NCBI GenBank assembly: GCA_003220345.1
Contig: QHSC01000091.1
Span: forward strand, 1 to 64,000
Reading direction: 5' to 3'
DNA length: 64,000 nucleotides
Source of the DNA: Candidatus Rokuibacteriota bacterium
GTDB lineage: Bacteria > Methylomirabilota > Methylomirabilia > Rokubacteriales > CSP1-6
Below are positions 10,086 to 22,144 of this stretch, in pieces (the first letter of the stretch is position 1; the number at the start of each line of letters is the position of its first letter). Under the pieces are notes generated by a model. The model did not search any database, was not told the DNA's origin, and saw nothing but the letters and a program-made list of their open reading frames with translations. The translations under genes and the position numbers were made by a program.

Positions 10086-12206
10086 CTATGGCCGACGGCC
10101 GGGGCTCCGAGGGAGGACGCGGGGGACGAGGGAGACAGATCCCTCCCACACGCTACCGGGCGCGAGCGTCACGGCCCAGGTCAGGAGCAGCGCCGAGCCC
10201 TGGTAGATTCGCTCGAAGCCGCTCTCGGACAGCGACACCGTCTCGATGGGCGCCCAGCCGATGTGGGCGCCCGCGGACCACGCGAGTCCGATCTCGCCAC
10301 CGATCCACTCGTCCACGAGGCTGAGCGTCTGCGCGCCGCCGAGGGCGCCGCGCGAGCCCAGCGACGGTCTTCCCTCCACGCGGTAGTACCGTCCCTCCGC
10401 CTCGCCCGCGGTGAGCGTGAGGTTGAGCTGCACGGCCCAGCGCCCTTCGACCGGGTCTTTACCATGCCAGTGGAGACGGTATTCCGCGCGCACTTCGGCC
10501 TGCTCCGAGCTGATGGAGACACGCTTCTCCACGCGAAGAGGCCAGCCGTCGGGCGCATCGAGGTGAAGCGAGGCCTCGAGCCCCGTCCCCGAGGCGGACA
10601 CGCGCGCGTGGAAAGCCCGTTCTCCCAAGGCGAGCCGCGCCTCCGCCCACGGGTTGAGCGGATCGGGAGGATCGCCGGGGGGAAAGAATCCTTCGAGGAG
10701 CGAGGCGCGGCGCCACGGATCGTAGTCGAGGAGCTTCTGGAGGCCGTCCTCCTTCACCGTGGGCGACGAGTGGATGGTCTTGGTTCCCGTGATGTCCGCC
10801 ACCCCGAGCCTGTCCTTGACGAGACCGTGGTAGGCCTCCGGCCGCCGCGTGAAGACGCCGGCGACATCGAGATCGAGAGGACGGAAGGCGAGCTCGCTCA
10901 CCGTCCCCCCGGCCTCGGGGCGGAGGGTGACCGTGAGCTCTCGCGTGCGCGCGCGGATCTCTTCGCGTCCGTCGCCGTTGATGTCCTCCCGCGTCCACTC
11001 GACCGCCGATCTCGGGCCCGCCTCGTCCAGGATGCGCTCGGCGGCCACGAGCGCGCTCTTCACGGCGCGGCGGAGATGCGGCAGGTAGCAGCCGCCGAAG
11101 ACCCCGTGCCAGTAGGCGTCGTTGGCCTGTCCGCGCCAGAGATCCTCGCGCGCGGCCTGAAGGCGCGGGTCGTCGGGGCGGGCCCGGAGCGCCTCGTGCA
11201 GACGGCGCGACAGGGCGAGCATGATCGCATACGCATCGCCCATCTCCGGATACTTCACGAGAAAGTTGCGCCAGAAGCCGCCGCGAAGGAGCCGCGTCAG
11301 TCGAGCGCCATCGGGCAGGGTCTCGAGCCGGCGTCGCGTCTCCTCGAGCTCCTGGGCGGCGGCGGCGGGCAGCGCCCAGTCGCCCATCTCCGTGTAGGAG
11401 GCGGTGGGCAGATAGACGGAGCCCTCCGGCGGCGCCGCGTCGAGGCAGGCGGAAAACGTCGACATCCGGAGCCACGGCGCCGCTACCAGGGCCTCGAAGA
11501 ATCTCGGGAGCCATCGCTCTTCATACGCGAGATGGTGCGTGCCCGGCCACACTCCGAACTTCTCGCCGTCGTCGAAGAGGGTCAGCGCCCCCGCCTCGCG
11601 CCGCGACTCGAGATAGCCGAGCGCCTCTTCGGGGGCGGCGAAGGGCACGAGGTAGCGGAGGCGCTGGCTGATGGGAAAGACGGCGAGCCGGTCGCCCTGC
11701 TCCTCGGTCAGGTAGTAGCCGCCCAGGGACTCGGGCTCGAGCCCGGCGAGGGCGAAATGGGCATCGTCGAGAAGGACGAACTCCACGCCGGCGCGGCGGA
11801 GGATGCGGGGCAGCTGAGGCTCCCACACGCGCTCGGCCAGCCACATGCCCCGAGGGCGGACGCCGAAATTGGCGCGGAGGAACTCGGTCAGGGCCTGGAT
11901 CTGCCCGACCTTGTCCTCGTCGGGCAGCATGGCGAGGATGGGCTCGTAGAAGCCGCCCGTGAGGATCTCCACACGGCCCGAGGACACGAGGCGGCCCAGC
12001 AGGTCGAAGGTCGCGGGCGCCCGCTCCCGGAGGAAGGCGAGGAGACCGCCGGAGCAGTGCACGGCCACCACCATCCCCTCGACGGCGCCGGCGGCTTCGA
12101 GAAAGGGATGATAGGCCCGGGCCGCCGCCTCGAGCACGACGGAGTCGAAGTTGCCGACGGGCTGATGGTTGTGAACGCCGAAGAGGAAGCGGAGCCCTTC
12201 ACTCAC
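10086..12206 (-). CDS. Glycoside hydrolase family 57 (amylase / 4-alpha-glucanotransferase type)
   Basis: Acts on alpha-1,4-glucans. The 706-residue product has the GH57 motifs in order: HNHQP (residues 12-16), GGFYEP, WLAERVWEP with the nucleophile Glu, and FDDGEKFGVWPGT with the acid Asp. A long C-terminal beta domain follows, as in enzymes with the DUF1925/DUF1926 architecture related to Thermotoga/Thermococcus 4-alpha-glucanotransferases. It starts at GTG 12206, overlapping the rapZ stop by 8 nt, so it is translationally coupled to rapZ. Exact specificity (hydrolase or transferase) cannot be told from sequence alone. Confidence 0.88.
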   Translation of the reverse strand: MSEGLRFLFGVHNHQPVGNFDSVVLEAAARAYHPFLEAAGAVEGMVVAVHCSGGLLAFLRERAPATFDLLGRLVSSGRVEILTGGFYEPILAMLPDEDKVGQIQALTEFLRANFGVRPRGMWLAERVWEPQLPRILRRAGVEFVLLDDAHFALAGLEPESLGGYYLTEEQGDRLAVFPISQRLRYLVPFAAPEEALGYLESRREAGALTLFDDGEKFGVWPGTHHLAYEERWLPRFFEALVAAPWLRMSTFSACLDAAPPEGSVYLPTASYTEMGDWALPAAAAQELEETRRRLETLPDGARLTRLLRGGFWRNFLVKYPEMGDAYAIMLALSRRLHEALRARPDDPRLQAAREDLWRGQANDAYWHGVFGGCYLPHLRRAVKSALVAAERILDEAGPRSAVEWTREDINGDGREEIRARTRELTVTLRPEAGGTVSELAFRPLDLDVAGVFTRRPEAYHGLVKDRLGVADITGTKTIHSSPTVKEDGLQKLLDYDPWRRASLLEGFFPPGDPPDPLNPWAEARLALGERAFHARVSASGTGLEASLHLDAPDGWPLRVEKRVSISSEQAEVRAEYRLHWHGKDPVEGRWAVQLNLTLTAGEAEGRYYRVEGRPSLGSRGALGGAQTLSLVDEWIGGEIGLAWSAGAHIGWAPIETVSLSESGFERIYQGSALLLTWAVTLAPGSVWEGSVSLVPRVLPRSPGRRP

Positions 12207-13092
12207 GATCGATGTCCCGGTGCCGGACCACGGGGGCGGCGCCCGTGGCCTCGAGCGCCCGGCGCAGCGACTCGACGAGCGTGACCGAGCGATGGCGGCC
12301 CCCCGTGCAGCCGATGGCCACCGTGAGGTAGGCCTTGCCTTCGCGCTGATAGAGGGGCACGAGGAAGCGGAGGAGATCCTCCAGCTTGGCGAGGAGCTGG
12401 CGCGCCTCCTCGAAGGACAGCACGTACTGCGCCACGGGCTCGTCGCGGCCGTCCAGCGGCTTGAGGGCGGCCACGAAGTGCGGGTTGGGCAAGAAGCGGA
12501 CGTCGAAGACGAGGTCGGCGTCGTAGGGCGCTCCGTGCTTGAAGCCGAAGGACATGAGCGACACCGTCAGCCCGTCGCGCGAGCCATGGGGGCCATAGGC
12601 CTCCACGAGCCGGTCCTTGAGCTGGTGCACGGAGAGCCCGGTGGTGTCGATGATGCGATCGGCGACCCCGCGCAGGTGGGCGAGCGCCGTGCGCTCGGCG
12701 CGGATGCCCTCGAGCACGCTCCCCTCGCCGGCCAGGGGATGGCGGCGGCGCGTCTCCTGGTAGCGTCGCACGAGGGTCTCCTCCCCCGCTTCGAGGAAGA
12801 GCACCTCGGGCTTGTGCCCCTGGGCGCGCAGCTTGTCGAGCGTCTCCATGAGGTGGGCGAGGTATTCGCCCTCGCGGATATCCACCCCCAGCGCGATCAT
12901 TCGGATGTCGCGGCTCGAGTGCTCGCAGAGCTCCGCGAAGGTGGGGATGAGCGTGGTGGGGAGGTTGTCCACGCAGAAATATCCCAGGTCCTCGAGGCAC
13001 TTGATGGCGTAGCTCCGTCCCGCTCCCGACATGCCCGTGATGATGACGAAGCGAGGCGCGGGGACGGACGCGGCCGATTGCTCGGCGGGCAT
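12199..13092 (-). CDS. rapZ: RapZ / YvcJ-type nucleotide-binding RNase adapter
   Basis: P-loop protein; in Enterobacteria RapZ guides RNase E to a small RNA controlling amino-sugar synthesis. The chosen start ATG 13092 lies 8 nt after the rpoN stop and gives 297 residues. The Walker A reads GMSGAGRS, followed by the family hallmark LEDLGYFCVDNLP. The C-terminal half contains DVRFLPNPHFV and IGCTGGRHRSVTL, the conserved RapZ C-terminal motifs. Arg in place of Lys in the P-loop also occurs in other family members. The position after rpoN is a classical neighbourhood for this gene. Confidence 0.93.
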   Translation of the reverse strand: MPAEQSAASVPAPRFVIITGMSGAGRSYAIKCLEDLGYFCVDNLPTTLIPTFAELCEHSSRDIRMIALGVDIREGEYLAHLMETLDKLRAQGHKPEVLFLEAGEETLVRRYQETRRRHPLAGEGSVLEGIRAERTALAHLRGVADRIIDTTGLSVHQLKDRLVEAYGPHGSRDGLTVSLMSFGFKHGAPYDADLVFDVRFLPNPHFVAALKPLDGRDEPVAQYVLSFEEARQLLAKLEDLLRFLVPLYQREGKAYLTVAIGCTGGRHRSVTLVESLRRALEATGAAPVVRHRDIDRE

Positions 13093-13099
13093 GCTCTCC

Positions 13100-14560
13100 T
13101 CAGCGCTTCTTGGGCTGGAGCCGCCGCTGGTGCGACGGGAGAATGCCAAGCTCCTCCCGGTATTTGGCTACCGTGCGTCGCGCGATGGTGAGGCCCTGCC
13201 CGCGCAGGACCTGGGCGATCTCCTGGTCCGACAGCGGCTTGCCCGCGTCTTCGGCGGCCACGAGGTCCCGGATGTTCTTCTTGACGGAGACCGAGGAGAC
13301 CATCTCCCCGGAGTCCGAGGCGATGCCGCTGTGGAAGAAGTACTTGAGCTCGAACAGCCCCTGGGGCGTCTCCACGTACTTGTTGGTGGTGACGCGGCTG
13401 ATGGTGGACTCGTGCATGCCGATGTCCTCGCCCACGTCCCGGAGCGCCAGAGGGCGCAGGTGGGCCACGCCCCGGTCGAGGAAGTCGCGCTGGAACTTCA
13501 CGAGGCTCTGGGTCACCTTGCGCAGGGTGCGCTGGCGCTGCTCGACACTCTTGATGAGCCAGACGGCCGAGCGCAGCTTCTGCTCGACGTACTGCCGGGC
13601 CTCGTCGCCGGAGCGGCGCAGGAGCGAGCGGTAGAGGGCGTTGACGCGCAGGCGCGGAATCCCCTCCTCGTTGAGCACCACCACGTAGTCGTCGCCCACC
13701 TTGTGGATGGAGACGTCGGGCGCGATGTACCGCTGCTCGGAGGGGGAGAAGCGGCGGCCCGGCTTGGGCTCGAGCCCCTGGATCTCCTCCACCGACTCCA
13801 TGATCCGATCGAGGGAGAGCTTGAGCGTCCGCGCGATGTCCGCGTAGCGGCGGCGCTCGAGGTCCTCGAAGTGCTTCTCCACGATCTCCACGGAGACGGG
13901 ATCGGGCTCGGCGTCGGCGGTGAGCTGGAGGAGGAGACACTCCTGGACGCTCCGCGCGGCCACCCCCGTGGGGTCGAAGGCCTGAACGATGCGCAGGGTG
14001 GACTCGACTTCCTCGGCGGTCACCCCCATCCCCTTGGCGATCTCGTCCACCCCGGCGCGGAGGTAGCCGTCCTCGTCGAGATTGCCGATGATGGCCTCCC
14101 CGATGGCCACCATCCGCGGGTCGTCCGTGGCCAGCCGCAGCTGCTCCTCGAGGTGCTCGGCGAGCGAGGTGGCCGTGCGCCCGAGGTTCTCGAAGGGCAG
14201 GTCCTCGCGCTCCTCCGTGGAGACGGGCGTCCGCTCGTCCTGCTGGTCGAAGACGGCCGAGGTCAGATCGAAGGGCAGATCGTCCGCGCGCTCCCCGTCG
14301 ACGGAGGAGGTCTCCTTGGACGCCGGCTCGGTGGGAGCGGGCGCGGGGGCGAGCTCCGTTCCGTCCGCGGCGGTGGCCGTGGCCGCCTCGCCGTCCACCT
14401 CCTGCTTCTCTTCGGGCAGCTCCTCGAGGAGCGGGTTCTCCTCCAGCTCCTTGCGCACGACCTGCTCGAGCTCGAGCGTGGACAGCTGCAGGAGCTGGAT
14501 GGCCTGCTGGAGGAGCGGGGTCATCACAACCCGCTGGGTGGCGCGGAGAGAAAGACGCAT
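13100..14560 (-). CDS. rpoN: RNA polymerase sigma-54 factor
   Basis: Directs RNA polymerase to -24/-12 promoters and needs AAA+ activators. The 486-residue protein starts with the activator-interacting region (LLQQAIQLLQLSTLELEQVV). An acidic region II follows (about 50-110), then the core-binding domain (EYLEEQL-like HLEEQLRL). The DNA-binding region has HESTISRVTTNKYVETP and the RpoN box ARRTVAKYREELGI near the C-terminus. It sits between lptB and rapZ, as in many proteobacteria. Confidence 0.96.
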   Translation of the reverse strand: MRLSLRATQRVVMTPLLQQAIQLLQLSTLELEQVVRKELEENPLLEELPEEKQEVDGEAATATAADGTELAPAPAPTEPASKETSSVDGERADDLPFDLTSAVFDQQDERTPVSTEEREDLPFENLGRTATSLAEHLEEQLRLATDDPRMVAIGEAIIGNLDEDGYLRAGVDEIAKGMGVTAEEVESTLRIVQAFDPTGVAARSVQECLLLQLTADAEPDPVSVEIVEKHFEDLERRRYADIARTLKLSLDRIMESVEEIQGLEPKPGRRFSPSEQRYIAPDVSIHKVGDDYVVVLNEEGIPRLRVNALYRSLLRRSGDEARQYVEQKLRSAVWLIKSVEQRQRTLRKVTQSLVKFQRDFLDRGVAHLRPLALRDVGEDIGMHESTISRVTTNKYVETPQGLFELKYFFHSGIASDSGEMVSSVSVKKNIRDLVAAEDAGKPLSDQEIAQVLRGQGLTIARRTVAKYREELGILPSHQRRLQPKKR

Positions 14561-14607
14561 GGGTCAGGCTCGCATGGGTCGCGTCATGGATCGCGGCTTG
14601 GGTAGCA

Positions 14608-15330
14608 TCAAAGGGAGAACTTCTCGCCGAGATAGATCTCGCGGGCCCGGGGATTCTGCGCGAGCTCCGCGGCGGTGCCGGAGGCGAGGATCTGTCCGTT
14701 GTAGAGGATATAGGCGCGGTCGGTGATGGCCAGCGTCTCGCGCACGTTGTGGTCCGTGATGAGGACGCCGATGCCGCGCTCCTTGAGCCGCCCCACGATC
14801 TCCTGGATGTCGCTGATGGCGATGGGATCGATGCCCGTGAACGGCTCGTCGAGGAGGAGGTAGCGGGGGTTCGTCACGAGGGCCCGCGTGATCTCCAGCC
14901 GGCGCCGCTCGCCCCCGGACAGCGTGTAGGCCTTGTGGCTGGCGAGTGGGGTCAGGTCGAGCTCGGCCAGGAGCTCCTCGAGACGCGCGTGCCGCTCGTG
15001 GTGGCTGAGGTCCAGGGTCTCGAGAATGGCGAGCAGGTTCTCCTCCACCGTCAGCTTGCGGAAGACGGAGGACTCCTGGGGCAGATATCCCATGCCCAGC
15101 CGGCACCGCTTGTACATCGGCAAATCGGTCACCTCACGCCCCTCCAGGAATATCCGTCCACCATCCGCGCGCAGCAGCCCCACTATCATATAGAAGGACG
15201 TCGTCTTCCCGGCTCCATTGGGTCCCAGGAGCCCGACCACCTCGCCTCGATGAATGTCCAGGGTGACCCGATCCACCACGAGACGATTCCGAAAGCGCTT
15301 CCTCAAGCTCTGCGCGATGAGTCCTTCCAC
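14608..15330 (-). CDS. lptB: LptB, ATPase of the LPS export transporter
   Basis: Cytoplasmic ATPase dimer that powers LptFG. The 240-residue protein has Walker [14 protein letters not shown] (about 36-48), a Q-loop in [11 protein letters not shown], the signature [11 protein letters not shown], Walker [14 protein letters not shown] and the switch His in [10 protein letters not shown], all as expected for LptB. It follows lptA by 26 nt and precedes rpoN by 47 nt in the kds-lpt operon. Confidence 0.97.
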   Translation of the reverse strand: MEGLIAQSLRKRFRNRLVVDRVTLDIHRGEVVGLLGPNGAGKTTSFYMIVGLLRADGGRIFLEGREVTDLPMYKRCRLGMGYLPQESSVFRKLTVEENLLAILETLDLSHHERHARLEELLAELDLTPLASHKAYTLSGGERRRLEITRALVTNPRYLLLDEPFTGIDPIAISDIQEIVGRLKERGIGVLITDHNVRETLAITDRAYILYNGQILASGTAAELAQNPRAREIYLGEKFSL

Positions 15331-15356
15331 TCACAGGCTCCGCGCGGCGCCCGATG

Positions 15357-15950
15357 TCATGGGCAGACAGGGCCGCCCGGCCCCGCCTTGATGTCCGTCT
15401 TGGGTCGATCCTGGGCCGAGGGATAGAAGATGGCCTTGACCCGCTCCTGCTTGCCGCCCTCCACCAGGCTCCTGTCCTCCGCGAGATAAATGGTGATCCG
15501 CTCACCCGTGACGACGTTGTCCTCGCGCCACACCCGCGCGTTGCCGATCAGCACCACCCGCTGCTCCGCATCATAGTACTCGGCCCGATGGGCCGTGCCC
15601 ATGCGGCAGTCCCGCGTGATGATCCTGACGTTGCCCGTGGACACCACGCGCTCGATGCTTTTCGTCTTGGCGTCGGTGTAGACCTCCATGCGGTCGGCGT
15701 ACTGGATGGAGTTGTCCTGACGCGCCACCACATTGCCCTTGAAGACGGCCAGTCCCTCTTTCTGAAGACTCTCGAGGGTGTCGGAGTTCACGGTCACCGG
15801 CGCATTCTTGCCGTCGGTGGACGGCGCAGCGGGAGAAGAGGCGGCGGGACGTGATTTGGGCGCCGTCGGCTGGGCCTCCGGGGAGCGCGCGAGGACGAGC
15901 GCCCCGAGGACGATCAGCCCGACCATCGTCGCCGTCCGCCCGAGGCTCAC
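15357..15950 (-). CDS. lptA: LptA-like periplasmic LPS transport protein
   Basis: Forms the periplasmic beta-jellyroll bridge carrying LPS from LptC to the outer membrane. The 197-residue product has an N-terminal signal sequence (TMVGLIVLGALVLARS) and a Pro/Ser/Ala-rich spacer. An OstA/LptA domain follows, with the repeating pattern VTVNSDTLESLQKEGLAVFKG and GNVRIITRDCRM. The GTG start overlaps the lptC stop by 4 nt (GTGA), and lptB follows. Confidence 0.9.
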   Translation of the reverse strand: MSLGRTATMVGLIVLGALVLARSPEAQPTAPKSRPAASSPAAPSTDGKNAPVTVNSDTLESLQKEGLAVFKGNVVARQDNSIQYADRMEVYTDAKTKSIERVVSTGNVRIITRDCRMGTAHRAEYYDAEQRVVLIGNARVWREDNVVTGERITIYLAEDRSLVEGGKQERVKAIFYPSAQDRPKTDIKAGPGGPVCP

Positions 15951-16555
15951 GGCCGCGCTCGCCTGGTCGGCGGAGGAGGGGGCGCCGCCGCCGCTTGCCT
16001 GGCGCCGCCCTTCGTGCCGGCAAAGGTCGCCTGCACGGGGCCCCGGATAACCGTGAATTCCTCGGCCGGTCGCGTGTCGAGGCCGCTCCCCGTGACGACG
16101 ACCCCCGACCGATAGACGGTCACGGGCTCTTCGGTCCAGGCGCGGCTCTCCGAGTTGCTCCAGAGGAGCCGCGAGGTCTCGAGCCGGAGACCATCGCTCG
16201 AGGTCAGCACGATGTGACCGCGCATCTCGACGTCGCGCGTCTGCTGGACGAGATCACCCTCGTCCCCGGTGATGGTCCATTTCCGCGTCGGCTCCTCGAT
16301 GGCGAGCACGACCTTTCGCAGGAGGGTCTTGCCCGTGCTGTCGTACGAATCCGCCTGCTCGGCGTCCAGGCTCCACCGATAGCCGGTCTTGCCGTCCTCT
16401 TGAAGGTGGATCTCCCGGATCTGCTGATCGGACTGGGCGGGAACGATATCCGGAGGCGGCGCCGCGGCCCGATGTCCCTTGACGACGAGGACACCGATGA
16501 CGATCGTCACGAAGAGGACGACTCCGAGGAGAATGCCGGCGGCGGTCTTTTGCAT
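15947..16555 (-). CDS. lptC: LptC-like membrane-anchored LPS transport protein
   Basis: Single-pass inner-membrane protein that receives LPS from LptFG. Starting at ATG 16555 gives 202 residues beginning MQKTAAGILLGVVLFVTIVIGVLVV, a typical LptC anchor. The ORF track begins 30 codons earlier, but that puts an unlikely soluble leader before the anchor. The periplasmic part has the OstA-like repeats (DGLRLETSRLLWSNSES, VVVTGSGLDTRP). It sits between kdsC and lptA. Confidence 0.88.
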   Translation of the reverse strand: MQKTAAGILLGVVLFVTIVIGVLVVKGHRAAAPPPDIVPAQSDQQIREIHLQEDGKTGYRWSLDAEQADSYDSTGKTLLRKVVLAIEEPTRKWTITGDEGDLVQQTRDVEMRGHIVLTSSDGLRLETSRLLWSNSESRAWTEEPVTVYRSGVVVTGSGLDTRPAEEFTVIRGPVQATFAGTKGGARQAAAAPPPPPTRRARP

Positions 16556-16585
16556 ATGCAAGTTCGGTACCACGCTAGCATAGAG

Positions 16586-16619
16586 CCCCCCACCGAGGCA
16601 AACACGAAAGGTAGGGGGG
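16586..16619 (-). terminator. GC hairpin between kdsC and lptC
   Basis: CCCCCC-ACC on the plus strand pairs with GGT-A-GGGGGG (six plus three base pairs with one bulged base, 15-nt loop). It lies in the 71-nt gap after kdsC. No U-run follows, so it may only partly terminate or may process the polycistronic mRNA. Confidence 0.35.
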
Positions 16620-16626
16620 TTGAAGC

Positions 16627-17139
16627 CTAAATCTTCGGCGGCCAAGCCTTCCGTCCGCGGAGCAGCATTTCAATAGCTTCCCTGACAGCCCCGCGCCCGC
16701 CGTCAAATCTGGAAACCCAGCCGACAGCACGCTTCACTTCCGCCGCGGCATCGGCCGGCGCAAGGGCAAGGCCCGCCATTCGCATGAGGGGCAGATCGGG
16801 GAGGTCGTCGCCCATCACGGCGACGACCGAAGCCTTCAGACGAAGCCGGGTGAGGATGTCGCGGAAGACCTCGGCCTTGTCGCTCGCGCCCTGGTGGACC
16901 TCGACCACGCCGAGCTCCGTCATCCGCCGCGTGACGGCCGCCGAGGCCCGGCCGGAGATGACCGCGATCGCCAGTCCGGCGCGCCGGGCCGCCTGCATCG
17001 CGTAGCCGTCACGCACGTGGAAGCGCTTGGTCTCCTCGCCCGCGGAGCCGAAGACGAGGGTTCCGTCGGTGAGCACGCCGTCGACGTCGAGGACGAGCAG
17101 TCGGATGCGGGCGGCCGAGGCCGGGGGCTTCGCCCTCAC
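16627..17139 (-). CDS. kdsC: KdsC, Kdo-8-phosphate phosphatase
   Basis: HAD-family phosphatase that releases Kdo for lipid A core synthesis. The chosen start GTG 17139 overlaps the kdsD stop by 4 nt (GTGA) and gives 170 residues, the normal size for KdsC; the longer ORF-track start has a low-complexity leader. Catalytic motif DVDGVLTDG holds both nucleophile and acid Asp. VISGRAS, HQGASDKAEVF and VMGDDLPDLPLM complete the HAD motifs. Confidence 0.95.
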   Translation of the reverse strand: MRAKPPASAARIRLLVLDVDGVLTDGTLVFGSAGEETKRFHVRDGYAMQAARRAGLAIAVISGRASAAVTRRMTELGVVEVHQGASDKAEVFRDILTRLRLKASVVAVMGDDLPDLPLMRMAGLALAPADAAAEVKRAVGWVSRFDGGRGAVREAIEMLLRGRKAWPPKI

Positions 17140-18107
17140 ACGATCTTCGCGCGCAGGATGTCGTGGACGTGGATCACGCCGGCCGGGCGGCCCCCCTCGT
17201 CCGCGATGACGAGGCTCGTGATCACGCCCTCCATCAGCGCGAGCGCGCGCGCCGCGAGCTCGTCGGCGCCTATCCGCTTGGGATCGGGCGTCATGCAATC
17301 ACCCGCGCGCCGATCGAGGAGGGCGCCGTGCACGAGCTGCTGGCGCCGCAGATCGCCGTCCGTGATCACGCCGAGAAGTCCCCCCGCCGCGTCCACGACG
17401 GTGGTCATACCGAGCCCCTTGGCATTCATCTCCTCGATCGCCTCTTTCATGGTGGCGCTGTCTCGCACAATGGGAACGGCGTCGCCCGTATGCATGAGGT
17501 CGCGCACGCGGAAGAGCGATTTCCAGCCGAGGGCCCCGCGGGGATGGAGGGCGGCGTAGTCCTCCGGACCGAGCCCCCGAAGATCGAGGAGGGCCATGGC
17601 GAGCGCGTCACCCATGGCCAGCGCCGCCGTCGTGCTCGAGGTCGGGGCCAGGTTCATCGGGCACGCCTCCTCGCCCACGCCCACGTCGAGCGCCACGTCC
17701 GCCTGGCGGGCGAGCGTCGAGCTGACGCTGCCCGTGAGCACGACGAGCGGGACGCCCAGGCGCTTGATGGCGGGAAGGACGGCCAGGACCTCGTCCGTCT
17801 CTCCGGAGTTGGACAGGGCCAGGACCACGTCTCCCTTGGCCATCATGCCGATATCGCCGTGGACGCCCTCGGCGGGATGCAGGAAGTAGGCGGGCGTTCC
17901 CGTGCTCGCGAGGGTGGCGGCGATCTTGCGCCCGATGATGCCGCTCTTGCCGATGCCCGTGACGATGATGCGGCCCCGGCAGCCATGCATCAGCTCCACC
18001 GCCCGCACGAACCGCTCGTCGAGCCGCTCGCGCAGGGCCGCCACGCTCTCCGCCTCGAGCCGCAGGACCCGATCGGCCATGGCCAGGAGGCGGATCCGAT
18101 CGATCAC
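17136..18107 (-). CDS. kdsD: Arabinose-5-phosphate isomerase
   Basis: Converts ribulose-5-phosphate to arabinose-5-phosphate, the sugar precursor of Kdo. The 323-residue protein has an N-terminal SIS domain ([48 protein letters not shown]) followed by two CBS domains from about residue 205 ([12 protein letters not shown] and [11 protein letters not shown]). The GTG start overlaps the kdsA stop by 4 nt. Confidence 0.96.
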   Translation of the reverse strand: MIDRIRLLAMADRVLRLEAESVAALRERLDERFVRAVELMHGCRGRIIVTGIGKSGIIGRKIAATLASTGTPAYFLHPAEGVHGDIGMMAKGDVVLALSNSGETDEVLAVLPAIKRLGVPLVVLTGSVSSTLARQADVALDVGVGEEACPMNLAPTSSTTAALAMGDALAMALLDLRGLGPEDYAALHPRGALGWKSLFRVRDLMHTGDAVPIVRDSATMKEAIEEMNAKGLGMTTVVDAAGGLLGVITDGDLRRQQLVHGALLDRRAGDCMTPDPKRIGADELAARALALMEGVITSLVIADEGGRPAGVIHVHDILRAKIV

Positions 18108-18958
18108 GGGCCGACCTTCCCGAGCCCGTCGCGAATGGCCGCGAGCTCGTCGAGGAGCCGGGGCAGGTCGTCGAGGCGGAGCATGTTCGGCCCGTCCGAC
18201 AGGGGCCGCCCATCGGGCATGGTGCGATCGGGATCCTCGTGGATCTCCATGAAGAGCGCGTCCACGCCGACGGCGACGGCGGCCCGCGCGAGGGCCTGCA
18301 CGTATTGCCGCTCCCCGCCCGAGCGGTCCCCCGCCCCGCCCGGCAGCTGGACGGCATGGGTCGCGTCGAAGATCACCGGGTAGCCGAAGCTCCGCATGAT
18401 GGGAAGCCCGCGGAAGTCGACCACGAGATTGTTATAGCCGAAGGATGTCCCGCGCTCGGTGAGCAGGATCGACTCGTTGCCCGTGGAGCGGATCTTGTCC
18501 ACGACATTGCCCATGTCGCGGGGAGCCATGAATTGCCCCTTCTTGACGTTCACGGGCTTGCGCGTTCCCCCGCAGGCGAGAAGGAGGTCCGTCTGCCGGC
18601 ACAGGAAGGCGGGCACCTGGAGGACGTCGAGCACCTCCGCGGCTGGCCCCACCTCGGACACGTCGTGCACATCGGAGAGGACGGGCAGCCCGCTCGTCTC
18701 CTTGACACGGGCGAGGATGCGCAACCCTTCCTTGAGCCCGGGCCCACGATAGGAGTGGACGGAGGAGCGATTGGCCTTGTCATAGGACGACTTGTAGATG
18801 AAGGGCACGCGGGCCGCGGACGTCACGCGCTGGAGCCGCTCGGCCATCATGAGGGCGTGGCGCTCGTCCTCGATGGCGCAGGGCCCGCCGATGAGGGCCA
18901 GGGGCGCGCCGCCGCCGATGGTCACTCCCCCCACCGTGACCGAGCGCTCGGAGGTCAT
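18104..18958 (-). CDS. kdsA: Kdo-8-phosphate synthase (intact copy)
   Basis: Condenses arabinose-5-phosphate with phosphoenolpyruvate to Kdo-8-P. At 284 residues it is full length. Motifs are [57 protein letters not shown] and [12 protein letters not shown]. It overlaps the upstream chimeric frame by 4 nt (ATGA). Its first 290 or so bases, together with about 50 upstream bases, are repeated 605 bp upstream at 98% identity. Confidence 0.97.
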   Translation of the reverse strand: MTSERSVTVGGVTIGGGAPLALIGGPCAIEDERHALMMAERLQRVTSAARVPFIYKSSYDKANRSSVHSYRGPGLKEGLRILARVKETSGLPVLSDVHDVSEVGPAAEVLDVLQVPAFLCRQTDLLLACGGTRKPVNVKKGQFMAPRDMGNVVDKIRSTGNESILLTERGTSFGYNNLVVDFRGLPIMRSFGYPVIFDATHAVQLPGGAGDRSGGERQYVQALARAAVAVGVDALFMEIHEDPDRTMPDGRPLSDGPNMLRLDDLPRLLDELAAIRDGLGKVGP

Positions 18959-19008
18959 GCCTTGGCCCGGTGACTCACGGCCTGGTGGTCCAGGGCCGCG
19001 CGGATGAA
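18672..19008. repeat. 337-bp direct repeat, copy A (pyrG tail plus kdsA 5' end)
   Basis: Matches 19277-19613 at a constant offset of 605 bp. By eye there are six substitutions in 337 bases, all within the first 150 or so bases, while the remaining 190 bases are identical. This copy joins the intact kdsA. Confidence 0.95.
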
Positions 19009-19276
19009 GGGATGATCGGGCAGCTCGATGATCTCCACGAGCTGCTTTTCCGCCCAGATGCCCGAGATCCGGAGCCCATTCTTCTCCAGCGCGGGCAGGT
19101 AGTCGTTGTTGACCTCATAGCGATGGCGGTGGCGCTCCTGGATCACGCCCTGGCCGTACGCGCGGGAGGCGCCGCTGCCCTCGGCCAGCATCACCGGGTA
19201 GAGCCCCAGCCGCATCGTCCCCCCCTTGTCGGTGATGTTCCGCTGCTCGGGCAGGAGGTCGATCACGTTGTGCGCG

Positions 19277-22140
<2,864 letters not shown>

Positions 22141-22144
22141 GGGG

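Noticed and set aside
12972-13040. RapZ Walker A with Arg in place of Lys (GAGRS) as a lost active site
   Set aside because: Arg at this position is seen in other RapZ-family members, so it is not a sign of decay.
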